A stretch of 64,000 nucleotides of DNA from Xanthobacteraceae bacterium (GTDB lineage Bacteria > Pseudomonadota > Alphaproteobacteria > Rhizobiales > Xanthobacteraceae). A program made the position numbers and the translations under genes. The notes under the pieces were generated by a model. The model saw only the letters and a list, made by a program, of their open reading frames with translations. It did no database searches and was not told the origin of the DNA. Numbering within the stretch: the first letter of the stretch is position 1; each line of letters opens with the position of its first letter. The stretch lies in contig JALHLQ010000010.1 in assembly GCA_022844485.1 (NCBI GenBank), positions 1 through 64,000 of the forward strand, read 5' to 3'. Positions 36,483 through 44,810 of this stretch are shown piece by piece.

Positions 36483-36905
36483 TTAGTTGTTCAGCGCGCC
36501 TTCCCGGATCCATTGCCGAATCGCGTCGCGGTCGCAGACCGACAGCCGCTTCGCGCCGTGCGGCATGCGGATCTTCGGGTCGGCGCGGCCATCGAGGAGC
36601 AGCATGAGATTGCTGCTCTCCGGATCGCGGGCAACGACCATCGGCCCGAACTTCGTGCCCTTCATCAAGCCTTCGTAGCTGCGCAAATCGAGCCCGCTGG
36701 CCTCAAAACCCGCATTGCCCGGCGAGTGGCAATCCATGCAGCGGCCCTTGAGGACCGGCAACACGTCCTCACGGAAGGTCGCCTTGGGCACCGGCGGCGG
36801 CCTGTCTTTTCCCCGTGTTTGCTGACCCATCGCCTCGAATGTGAAATGCGCTGCAGCGAGGACCGCAACGGCAAGCGCAGCGAGGACGGACAGGGGGCGG
36901 TTCAT
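36483..36905 (-). CDS. Exported monohaem cytochrome-c-domain protein (planctomycete-type PSCyt1)
   Basis: A 140-residue protein with a signal anchor (residues 5-25) and one haem motif CMDCH (56-60) inside FREDVLPVLKGRCMDCHSPG, typical of the PSCyt1 cytochrome domain, with GLDLRSYEGLMKG after it. A C-terminal IRQWIREGA helix follows. ATG at 36905; the upstream frame to 37073 is unlikely. It is divergent from the decahaem cytochrome operon, 336 bp away. Confidence 0.8.
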   Translation of the reverse strand: MNRPLSVLAALAVAVLAAAHFTFEAMGQQTRGKDRPPPVPKATFREDVLPVLKGRCMDCHSPGNAGFEASGLDLRSYEGLMKGTKFGPMVVARDPESSNLMLLLDGRADPKIRMPHGAKRLSVCDRDAIRQWIREGALNN

Positions 36906-37110
36906 TCCATCGATCCTTTCGGCCAGTGCATGCGGCCGGAGACGACGGGCCGCGCGTCGGATGTTCCGAGGAAATAGGATCGACTTCGCTGTGACTTGGC
37001 AATCTGTATTCTTGCGGGTAAGCCGCGTCGCTCTCGCCGCGCGAGGAGCCGCGTTGTTGCGCCCCGGCCACACTGCACGAAAACCTTCGCCCTGATCTCA
37101 CGCAAAGTTT

Positions 37111-37125
37111 ATCAAAGCTATTGAT
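37111..37125. promoter_or_regulatory. Inverted repeat in the AT-rich leader region of the decahaem cytochrome operon
   Basis: ATCAA-AGCTA-TTGAT lies 117 bp upstream of the decahaem cytochrome gene. It has the FNR half-sites in outward orientation, so it is not a standard FNR box. An AT-rich stretch follows (TATTTAATATC at 37130-37140 and AATATAAAGAG near 37173), the likely promoter area. The whole gap 36906-37241 contains no gene; GC content falls sharply after about 37100. Confidence 0.35.
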
Positions 37126-37241
37126 CGCCTATTTAATATCGCTAACCTCGTGCCACCCCCTAAGATCGCAGAGAATATAAAGAGCTAATTCTAAAATTGG
37201 GCAGCGGTCGCATCCGCGAGACTGCGTGAAGGGGGTCATTG

Positions 37242-38633
37242 ATGGCACGTTCGACGAACGTAGGCTTGGTCCTGCATGACGCCGCATCGCCAAGCAGGCC
37301 ATCGCCGCTCGGATTGAGACGCACGTTGATTCCCTACGCCGCGGCGCTCGCCTCCGCGGCGTTTCTGCTTTCAGCTCCGGCACTTGAGGCCCAAACGCCG
37401 GGCGGCGTCTATGCCACGCTGCTCGCGCAGGAAACCGCCGCGCCGTCGGCGCCGACGCAGCCATCGGGCTTCCACGGCACGGCCTACCGCGACCCGACCA
37501 TCTCGGCGCTTGCCGACTACGTCAAATCGATCGGCGGAACGGTGCCGGAACGCATTGCCGCCCGCGAGTCGGCGGGGCAGGACGCGAACCACGCCGGCGC
37601 GCACGCCTCGCTGCGCGGCGATCAGACCGACATTCCGAACGATTCGACTCACGCGTCGCTGCGCGGCGCGCAGCCGATGGGTGCGGTCGACGCGGAATCG
37701 AACGACGAGACCTTCCTCGCCCTTCTCGATTACGCCGGGCGAATCACCGGCCAGGAATATCAGGTGGCGGCGGCGGCCAAGGCCGCGCCGGCGCGATCGA
37801 GGCGGCTGCCGGACGAAGGCGCGGCCATGGTCGGTTCGCAGGCCTGCCTGCAGTGTCACGCCGAAACGTCGGCGCAATACTACAAGACCGTCATGGGCCG
37901 TCTGGCCAAAACGAAGAAGGCAGCGCTCGAGTGCGAGACCTGCCACGGGCCGGGCTCGCTGCATGTCGCCAAGGGCGGCGGCCGCGGCGTCGGCGGCATG
38001 TTCAATTTCAAGCCGGACACGCGAGAGAAGGTCGAAGAGATCAACGCGATCTGCTCGGGCTGCCACCAGAAGGGCGGCCGGACGGCGTGGAAGGGCTCAA
38101 CGCACGAAACACGCGGGCTCGCCTGCACCAACTGCCACGTGGTCATGCGCGACATCACGCCGAAGTTCCAACTCGCCAAACAGACCGAAATGGAGACCTG
38201 CTACCAGTGCCACAAGCTGCAGCGCGCGCAGATGCAGCGGTCGTCGCACATGCCGATCCGCGAAGGCAAGATGACCTGCTCGAACTGCCACAATCCGCAC
38301 GGCAGCGTGTACGGCACCGACGCGATGATCCGCGAGGCCTCGATCAACGACAACTGCTACAAGTGTCACGCCGACAAGCGCGGGCCGCTCTTGCACGAGC
38401 ATCCGCCGGTGCGCGAGAACTGCCTGAATTGCCACGATCCGCACGGCTCGAACCACGAATATCTCTTGCGGATCCAGCGCCCGCGCCTGTGCGCGGAGTG
38501 CCACGGCTTCGCGCATGGCGGCCAGGCCGGCTTCAACAGAAACTCGGTCTTCGCCTTCGGCCACGCTTGCCAGAATTGCCATACGAACATTCACGGTTCG
38601 AACCACCCGTCAGGGGCCTTCTTCCTGAGGTAA
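37242..38633 (+). CDS. Decahaem c-type cytochrome, PioA/MtrA/DmsE family
   Basis: A 463-residue periplasmic cytochrome with a signal peptide (to about ALEA, residue 50) and ten CXXCH motifs between about residues 202 and 455 (CLQCH, CETCH, CSGCH, CTNCH, CYQCH, CSNCH, CYKCH, CLNCH, CAECH, CQNCH), the count of MtrA, PioA and DmsE. In those systems the decahaem protein sits inside an outer-membrane barrel and conducts electrons across it. A 150-residue N-terminal extension before the first haem recalls PioA rather than MtrA and contains two HASLRG repeats. ATG at 37242 has an AGGGGG site. The barrel gene follows 57 bp later. Confidence 0.92.
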   Translation: MARSTNVGLVLHDAASPSRPSPLGLRRTLIPYAAALASAAFLLSAPALEAQTPGGVYATLLAQETAAPSAPTQPSGFHGTAYRDPTISALADYVKSIGGTVPERIAARESAGQDANHAGAHASLRGDQTDIPNDSTHASLRGAQPMGAVDAESNDETFLALLDYAGRITGQEYQVAAAAKAAPARSRRLPDEGAAMVGSQACLQCHAETSAQYYKTVMGRLAKTKKAALECETCHGPGSLHVAKGGGRGVGGMFNFKPDTREKVEEINAICSGCHQKGGRTAWKGSTHETRGLACTNCHVVMRDITPKFQLAKQTEMETCYQCHKLQRAQMQRSSHMPIREGKMTCSNCHNPHGSVYGTDAMIREASINDNCYKCHADKRGPLLHEHPPVRENCLNCHDPHGSNHEYLLRIQRPRLCAECHGFAHGGQAGFNRNSVFAFGHACQNCHTNIHGSNHPSGAFFLR

Positions 38634-38690
38634 GGGAGCGCGAAGCCTATGGACGGTTCAAGGGACAGAGATGCTTCAGGGGCGGGTATC

Positions 38691-41189
38691 ATGAAAGTTC
38701 GAACGACTCTGCTGATGACCTGCGCGGCAAGCGCGTTGATGCTCGGCGCAGGGCTGTCGACCGCATCCGCAGCAGACGCCGCGGCCGCGGGAATCCCGCC
38801 GGCGGTCGGCTGGTGGTTCCACGGCGACGTGGAGGTCGGCGGCCGCTTCCATGCCCACGAGAACAAGTCGCCGACGACGTGCTTGTCGAGCAGCTATAAC
38901 CAGACCGGAACGGGCGTCTTCAACTTCAACTGCACGGCCACGCGCTACACGCTGGGCAATTTCTACCAGTACCGCGATTTGCGCGAGGGGCCGTTCGGCA
39001 ACGCGATCATAGCGGCCGGCAGCAATGACGGGCTCTATCAGATCGGATTCTGGGCCATCAACATCGGCTACGACGATCAGCGCTACGTGTTCGATTTCTC
39101 CAAGGTCGGCGAGCACTACCTGACCGTCGGCTATGATCAAACGCCGTATATCTACAACCGGAATGCAACGACGATCTACGACGGGGTGGGGACTGGTTTC
39201 TTAACGCTGTCGAACCAGTTGCGGACAACATTGAGGTCGCATACGGCCGGCGCCGACCCGGCGATTCCGACCACGAACACGCTCCAGCAAAACGTCCTGA
39301 CCACAATCAACGGCAACCTGAAGGAATTTCGCCTCGGCTACATCCGCGACACCGCCGCGCTGGATTACCGCTGGACGCCGAGCCCCGATTGGGACGTCAA
39401 GGTCGACTATGCGCACACCGTGCGCGACGGCACCCAGTCGATGGGCGCGCTCGCGCTTCAGGGCACAGGCGGTGGGGGTAGTCGTCGCATATCGCTCGAA
39501 TTGCCGAAGCCGATCAGCGACACCACCGACAACGCCAATGCCAGCGCCGAATATTCGGGCGTGACGCCGTGGGGCAAGCGGTTCAACATCACGGCCGGCT
39601 ACGGCCTGTCCGTTTACCGCAACGACAATTCCGCCATCATGTTCCAGAACCCCTGGGTTCCGGACGCCAGCGCCAACCAGATCAATCCCGTATGGAACCA
39701 GATCTCGCTGCAGCCGGACAACTCAGCTCACATGTTCCGACTGAACGGCTCCGTCGATTTGCCCTGGCAGAGCCGCTATGTCGGCGCGGTGCAATACAGC
39801 GTTGCCCGGCAGAACGAAGGCTTCCTGGGGTTCACCGTCAATAACGCCGTCAACGCCGGCAACGTTTGTACGTTCACGAACACAACGGCTTGCGTAACCT
39901 TGCTCGGCGTGTATCCCACCATCTCGCGGGGAAGCCTCGACGGCGAAAGCCACACCCTTCTCATCAACAATATCCTGACCACCCAGATCACGCCGGAACT
40001 GAAGTCGACGCTGCGCTATCGCTACTACGACTATATCAACGAGACGCCTGATACGACGATCACCAATTTCCTGGTCGGGGACACCCAAGCGACAGTCCAG
40101 GAAACTCTTGTCAAGCACGGAACTTCCTACATCAAGCAGAACGCCGGCGGCGAGCTTGTCTGGAATCCGTATTCCGCGCGCTGGCTGACGCTCGGCGGCG
40201 GCGTCGGTTGGGAGCGGTGGGATCGCGATCACCGCGACGCCAACGTGACCGACGAGTGGACCGGACGAGCCTTCCTGAACGCCAAGCTATGGGACTGGGG
40301 CCAGTTCCGCTCCAGCTACCTGCACAGCGAACGTCGCTACGACACCTACACGACCGAGGTGCTCTCCAATCAGACCGCGGTCCGCAGCACCTATCGCCTG
40401 TTCGACATGGCCAATCGCGACCGCGACAAGGGCAACCTCTTCCTTGATGTCTATCTGCCGAACAACATCACCGTGACGCCGACCGGCGGCTTCCGACTCG
40501 ACGAATATGGGACCAATCCGTTCGCGCTGGTGGCGCCCGACACGGCAGGCGTGCCGCGCGGGGAGTTGGGCTTATTGAACGATCGGGCCTGGAACGCCGG
40601 CATCGAAGTCTCCTGGGCCCCCAGCCGCCTGATCAGTTTCATGGCCTCGTATAACCACGAGGCGTCGAAGGGTCAGGTGATGGCGCACAGCAATATCGCC
40701 ATGCTCGACATCGACGTGCATGACAAGCAGGACACGTTCCTCTTCGGCACGAATGTCGCGGTCATTCCGGACAAGTTCGACGTGAAGGCGGCGTTCACCT
40801 ACACCCGCGCGGTGGCGACGTTCGGCCAATGGGGCGGCGGCATCGCGCCGAATACCGCCACCATCGGCAACTCGCCGAACATCGCGCCGTTCAACACTGC
40901 GCTCACCGCCTTCCCGGACCAGGTTCTTGAGTTCACCCGCGTCGACGTGCAAGGAAAGTACAAGTTCGATCCCTCCTGGACGCGGCAGCTCGGCTGGAAC
41001 GGCGAAGTCTATGCCAAGCTCCGATATATCTGGGAGCATAGCGATATCGAAGACTGGGCGCGGGTCAATCAGAACTACCTGGCGCTCATCGCCAACGGCG
41101 ATCCATACCGGCGCAGCATTCACCTGGGCTGGAACAACCCGAATTACAATATCCACCTTGTGATGGCATCCCTTGGCTTCAAATGGTGA
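38691..41189 (+). CDS. MtrB/PioB-family outer-membrane beta-barrel
   Basis: An 832-residue exported barrel: the signal peptide ends near TASA-ADAA (about residue 25), followed by VGWWFHGDVEVGGRF and many alternating amphipathic strands with aromatic girdles, ending in a terminal strand MASLGFKW with C-terminal aromatic residues, as outer-membrane barrels require. Length and gene order directly after a decahaem cytochrome match MtrB/PioB, which sheathes the cytochrome. The N-terminal CXXC seen in Shewanella MtrB is not present. ATG at 38691 is chosen over 38649 because it opens the signal peptide. Confidence 0.9.
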   Translation: MKVRTTLLMTCAASALMLGAGLSTASAADAAAAGIPPAVGWWFHGDVEVGGRFHAHENKSPTTCLSSSYNQTGTGVFNFNCTATRYTLGNFYQYRDLREGPFGNAIIAAGSNDGLYQIGFWAINIGYDDQRYVFDFSKVGEHYLTVGYDQTPYIYNRNATTIYDGVGTGFLTLSNQLRTTLRSHTAGADPAIPTTNTLQQNVLTTINGNLKEFRLGYIRDTAALDYRWTPSPDWDVKVDYAHTVRDGTQSMGALALQGTGGGGSRRISLELPKPISDTTDNANASAEYSGVTPWGKRFNITAGYGLSVYRNDNSAIMFQNPWVPDASANQINPVWNQISLQPDNSAHMFRLNGSVDLPWQSRYVGAVQYSVARQNEGFLGFTVNNAVNAGNVCTFTNTTACVTLLGVYPTISRGSLDGESHTLLINNILTTQITPELKSTLRYRYYDYINETPDTTITNFLVGDTQATVQETLVKHGTSYIKQNAGGELVWNPYSARWLTLGGGVGWERWDRDHRDANVTDEWTGRAFLNAKLWDWGQFRSSYLHSERRYDTYTTEVLSNQTAVRSTYRLFDMANRDRDKGNLFLDVYLPNNITVTPTGGFRLDEYGTNPFALVAPDTAGVPRGELGLLNDRAWNAGIEVSWAPSRLISFMASYNHEASKGQVMAHSNIAMLDIDVHDKQDTFLFGTNVAVIPDKFDVKAAFTYTRAVATFGQWGGGIAPNTATIGNSPNIAPFNTALTAFPDQVLEFTRVDVQGKYKFDPSWTRQLGWNGEVYAKLRYIWEHSDIEDWARVNQNYLALIANGDPYRRSIHLGWNNPNYNIHLVMASLGFKW

Positions 41190-41254
41190 GCGCTTGAAGA
41201 GTAGCGGATGACGCGTCCGCAAGAACCGGTTCGGATGCAACGGAGGAATTCGGC

Positions 41255-41512
41255 ATGAGGCGTTTCGGATTGGTTCTCGCGGCAGGCGCATTGGCCAGCG
41301 TGTCTGCGACGCCCGCGCCGGCCTACGAGGTCTTCTTCAACTCGGCCTTCACATATCTCGGGCCGGAGCTGCACAACCATCTGACCGCGCCAGGACCGGC
41401 GCGTTGCACCTGGGCCGACAAATGCTGGTACGTGATCGCCCGAGGACCGGACGTGGTGGTCGCACCGGCGCCGGCGGTGACGCGCAAGAAGGCAGTCAGA
41501 ACCAAGAATTGA
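41255..41512 (+). CDS. Small exported protein of the electron-conduit operon, unknown
   Basis: An 85-residue protein with a signal peptide (to about PAYEVFF, residue 23), then NSAFTYLGPELHNHL, two cysteines in CTWADKCWYV and a lysine-rich tail. No haem motif and no recognised family. It lies 65 bp after the barrel gene and ahead of a strong terminator, so it is probably the last gene of the three-gene decahaem-barrel operon. It could be an assembly factor or an extra subunit; this is inference. Confidence 0.6.
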   Translation: MRRFGLVLAAGALASVSATPAPAYEVFFNSAFTYLGPELHNHLTAPGPARCTWADKCWYVIARGPDVVVAPAPAVTRKKAVRTKN

Positions 41513-41565
41513 GCGCCGCAGGCCGGCACGGCGGCGACGCCCCCTGCGACGCGTTCAACCCTCTG

Positions 41566-41603
41566 AAAAGACCGCTTCCGCTCCTGCGAAAGCGGTCTTT
41601 TTC
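41566..41603 (+). terminator. Rho-independent terminator after the conduit operon
   Basis: AAAAGACCGCTT (41566-41577) and AAGCGGTCTTTT (41590-41601) form a perfect 12-bp stem with a 12-nt loop, and the T-run continues one base past the stem. It lies 54 bp after the small exported protein gene and separates the first conduit operon from the seven-haem cytochrome gene. Confidence 0.85.
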
Positions 41604-41791
41604 GTCTCTGCACCGGTCGGTTCTGCCCAGGCAGGGCAGATTTGACAAATCGCATTGCGGCCTTTGTCTGGTCTAATACGCATCCGCGCGAGCCCGTCTT
41701 GACCCCTGGCTCGCTTGCTTTTCAACTGCATCAACTTGGCCGTCGCGTCCTGCGATTCCGCCCGGCAGACAAGCACAATGGGCATCTGCGA

Positions 41792-43567
41792 ATGACATTT
41801 CGGCTCCTGGCGGCGCTGCTCCTCACAGGTCTTGCAACAGTCGCCGGCGCTCCGCCCGCCGCCGCGCAGCAGGCCGCGGCTCAGAGCCAGGCCGGAAGCG
41901 GCAACGAAGCCTGCCTGCGCTGTCATGGCTCCACCCGTTTCGAGCTGACGCGGCCGGACGGCTCGCTGCGCTCGCTGTCGGTGCCGAAAGAGCAGTTCGA
42001 GCACAGCGTGCATGGCAAAGCGGGCATTCAATGCGTGATGTGCCATCAGGAGCAGGCCGACCTGCCGCACAAGACCTTCGCCAAGAACGCCTCCGAGTGG
42101 CGGCTGGGCATCCCCAACATCTGCGCCAACTGCCACGCCGACAAGCGCGATCAGTGGGCCAAGTCCGTGCACGGCCAGGAGATCGCAAAAGGAAACTCCG
42201 CCGCGGCCGTCTGCTCGGACTGCCATTCCGCGCACAGCATCGAGCCTGCGGCCGAGGGGTCGACGGCGCTCGCCATCACGCGCAATTGCGGCAACTGCCA
42301 TGTCGACAGTCTCGAGAGCTACACGAACACCTTCCACGGCAAGGTGAGCCGGCTCGGCTTCGCCTACACGGCAAAATGCGCCGACTGTCACGGCTCTCAC
42401 GACATCCTGCGAACCGCGAATCCGCAGTCGCGCGTGCATCCGAACAACCGGCTGGAGACGTGCCAGATGTGCCACGTCAACGCGACGCCCGGCTTCGTCA
42501 GCTTCCAGCCGCACGCGACCAACGACAACCTGGCGCGCTACCCGCACACTTGGATCGCCTCGCGCTTCATGCTGGGCCTGCTCGGCGGCACCTTCGCGTT
42601 CTTCTGGACCCACACGCTGCTCTGGTTCTATCGCGAATGGCGCGAGCGCCAGAAATTCGCGGCGACTCCGCATGTCCGCGCGCCCCGTTCGCTCGGCGCC
42701 GCCGCGACCGCCGAGGCGGCAAGCCGGCATGCCCACGCGGACGAAAAGCACGTCCTGCGCTGGCCCGCCGGTTGGCGGCTGGCGCATCTCGTGTTTGCGC
42801 TCAGCCTCATGGTCCTCACCTTCACCGGCATGACCATTTTCCATGCCGATACGACCTGGGCGCCGATCGTGTCGCAGGCCCTGGGCGGCCCGGCCGTCAC
42901 CGGATACGTCCATCGCATCGCGGCGGTGATCTTCGCGGCCGTCTTCATCGGCCATCTTGTCTATGTCGGCTATCGGATTGCGCGGAACTGGCGCAACTTC
43001 CGCTGGTTCGGCCCGACCTCGCTGATTCCGAACCTGCAGGACCTCAAGGACATCGTCGCGATGTTCACATGGTTCTTCGGCCGCGGGCCGCGGCCGGTGT
43101 TCGATCGCTACACCTATTGGGAAAAGTTCGACTACTGGGCTCCGTTCTGGGGCGTGACCATCATCGGCGTCAGCGGCGCGATGCTGTGGTTTCCGGAAAT
43201 CACGGCCGCCTATTTGCCGGGCTGGGTGTTCAATGTCGCGGCGATCGCGCATGGCGAGGAGGCCGTGCTCGCCGCCGGATTCCTCTTCACCGTGCATTTC
43301 TTCAACAACCACTTCCGGCCGGACAAATTCCCGCTCGATGTGGTGATGTTCACCGGCTCGATGCCGCTCGAGGAATTCAAGCGCGAGCACACGCTGGAAT
43401 ACGAACGGCTCGTCGCCGAGGGCCGGTTGAAGGACTATCTGGTGGAGCCCCCCTCCCCCGCCATGACCATCGGCTCCAAGATTCTCGGATTCACACTGAT
43501 CGCGGTCGGCCTTATTCTCCTGTTCCTCGTCACGATCGGCTTCGTCGAAAGGGGCTTGGCGGGGTGA
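41792..43567 (+). CDS. Seven-haem cytochrome c fused to a membrane cytochrome-b-like domain
   Basis: A 591-residue fusion. After a signal peptide (to about PAAAQ, residue 25) come seven CXXCH motifs, starting with CLRCH at 41-45 and followed by CVMCH, CANCH, CSDCH, CGNCH, CADCH and CQMCH. The C-terminal half has about six membrane helices with conserved His in LAHLVFALSLMVLTFTGM, HRIAAVIFAAVFIGHLVY, GEEAVLAAGFLFTVHFF, like the cytochrome b561/formate-dehydrogenase-gamma fold. Such proteins exchange electrons between quinones and periplasmic haems. ATG at 41792 is chosen from the signal peptide; the frame opens at 41642. It begins a new transcription unit after the terminator. Confidence 0.88.
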   Translation: MTFRLLAALLLTGLATVAGAPPAAAQQAAAQSQAGSGNEACLRCHGSTRFELTRPDGSLRSLSVPKEQFEHSVHGKAGIQCVMCHQEQADLPHKTFAKNASEWRLGIPNICANCHADKRDQWAKSVHGQEIAKGNSAAAVCSDCHSAHSIEPAAEGSTALAITRNCGNCHVDSLESYTNTFHGKVSRLGFAYTAKCADCHGSHDILRTANPQSRVHPNNRLETCQMCHVNATPGFVSFQPHATNDNLARYPHTWIASRFMLGLLGGTFAFFWTHTLLWFYREWRERQKFAATPHVRAPRSLGAAATAEAASRHAHADEKHVLRWPAGWRLAHLVFALSLMVLTFTGMTIFHADTTWAPIVSQALGGPAVTGYVHRIAAVIFAAVFIGHLVYVGYRIARNWRNFRWFGPTSLIPNLQDLKDIVAMFTWFFGRGPRPVFDRYTYWEKFDYWAPFWGVTIIGVSGAMLWFPEITAAYLPGWVFNVAAIAHGEEAVLAAGFLFTVHFFNNHFRPDKFPLDVVMFTGSMPLEEFKREHTLEYERLVAEGRLKDYLVEPPSPAMTIGSKILGFTLIAVGLILLFLVTIGFVERGLAG

Positions 43568-43631
43568 TGGCCGCAACGAAAACAGAAATGGATGCGCCAG
43601 CCGTTCTGAACTTTTCTGGCGGGAGATCTCA

Positions 43632-44747
43632 ATGAAACATCTTCTTATCGGTCTTCTCGTCTCCGTCGCGCTCGCCGGCTGCTCGGACGGCACCCCCGCC
43701 ACGAAGGGCAAAGCCGGCGACGCCAATGCCGGAAAAGTCCTCGCCGAGCGCGAGTGCCGGGGCTGCCATGGCGTTGACGGAAAGGGCGTCGCCGCCGGCA
43801 TTCCGCACCTCGCCGGACAGCGCGAGCGCTATCTTCTCGCATCGCTGGACGAGTACCGGCAGAAGAAGCGGACGCATGCAGCCTTGCGCGACATCGCGGT
43901 CAACATGAGCGAGGCGGACACACGCAATGTCGCCGCCTTCTACGCAGGCCTGCCGGTCGCCCCGCCGCCCAAGCCGGCGCAGATCTTCTCGCCCTACGAG
44001 ACCGGCCGCACGGCCGCCGCCGCCTGCACCAAGTGCCACGGCGAGAACGGCAACAGCACGACGCCGGGCACGCCGAGCCTCGCCGGGCAGCAGGCGCGCT
44101 ATCTCGTCATTGCAACCCAGGAGTATCTGAACGGTCTGCGCGAGACCTCGCCGATGCACGGCTTGGTGAAGGAAATGAGCAAGCTCGAGCTCGAAAGCGT
44201 GGCGCTCTACTTCGCTTCGCAGACGCCGGCCGAACGCCCAAAGCCGCCGGCAGGCGACCCAAGGCTCGGCGAGCCGCTGAGCGCATCTTGCGGCGGCTGC
44301 CATGGCTCCCACGGGGTGAGCACGGACGCCGTAACGCCGACGCTGGCGGCGCAGGATTTCCAGTATCTGGTCGAATCCACCAAGGCCTATCGCAAGTCCC
44401 GCCGGCATGATCCGATGCAGCGCGCCGTCGCCAATCTCAGCGACCGGGACATCGAGAACCTCTCGGCCTTCTATACGGTCCAAAAATCGCGTCCTGCTGA
44501 ACGCGGTCAGACGCTGGTTCAGGACTTGATCGAGAAATGCAACCGCTGCCATGGGCCCGGCATGGACAATCCGGCGGTGGCTTTCCCGAATATCCGCGGG
44601 CAGGACCGCGACTATCTCGCGATGGCGCTGCGCGCCTATCGCGACGACCGTCGCGAAAGCCCGGTGATGCACAAGATGAGCATGCCCTATGGCGACGCGA
44701 TCATCGAAAGCGTCGCCTCCTACTACGCCGCTCAGCCGGCGAAGTGA
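43632..44747 (+). CDS. Tetrahaem lipoprotein of four c553/c4-type repeats
   Basis: A 371-residue protein starting MKHLLIGLLVSVALAGC, a lipoprotein signal with Cys17 as the lipidated residue. Four class I cytochrome repeats of about 90 residues each carry one CXXCH (CRGCH, CTKCH, CGGCH, CNRCH) and a later Met-containing segment (for example ALRDIAVNMSEAD, SPMHGLVKEMSKLE) that can supply the distal ligand. It is likely anchored to a membrane in the periplasm and acts as an electron carrier beside the seven-haem protein. It is a paralogue of the next gene. Confidence 0.88.
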   Translation: MKHLLIGLLVSVALAGCSDGTPATKGKAGDANAGKVLAERECRGCHGVDGKGVAAGIPHLAGQRERYLLASLDEYRQKKRTHAALRDIAVNMSEADTRNVAAFYAGLPVAPPPKPAQIFSPYETGRTAAAACTKCHGENGNSTTPGTPSLAGQQARYLVIATQEYLNGLRETSPMHGLVKEMSKLELESVALYFASQTPAERPKPPAGDPRLGEPLSASCGGCHGSHGVSTDAVTPTLAAQDFQYLVESTKAYRKSRRHDPMQRAVANLSDRDIENLSAFYTVQKSRPAERGQTLVQDLIEKCNRCHGPGMDNPAVAFPNIRGQDRDYLAMALRAYRDDRRESPVMHKMSMPYGDAIIESVASYYAAQPAK

Positions 44748-44810
44748 GCGGATGTCCTTCGCCGGCGCAACAACGCATGTGGTGAGTGTGAAATGGACGA
44801 GGACCGCATG

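Noticed and set aside
41642..41679. TTGACA and TAATAC upstream of the seven-haem cytochrome gene as a promoter
   Set aside because: The two hexamers are 26 bp apart, too far for a sigma-70 promoter, and no better-spaced partner was found.
41555..43801. A 748-codon open frame antisense to the seven-haem cytochrome gene
   Set aside because: The plus strand carries seven CXXCH motifs and membrane helices in a coherent order; the antisense frame has no recognisable domain.
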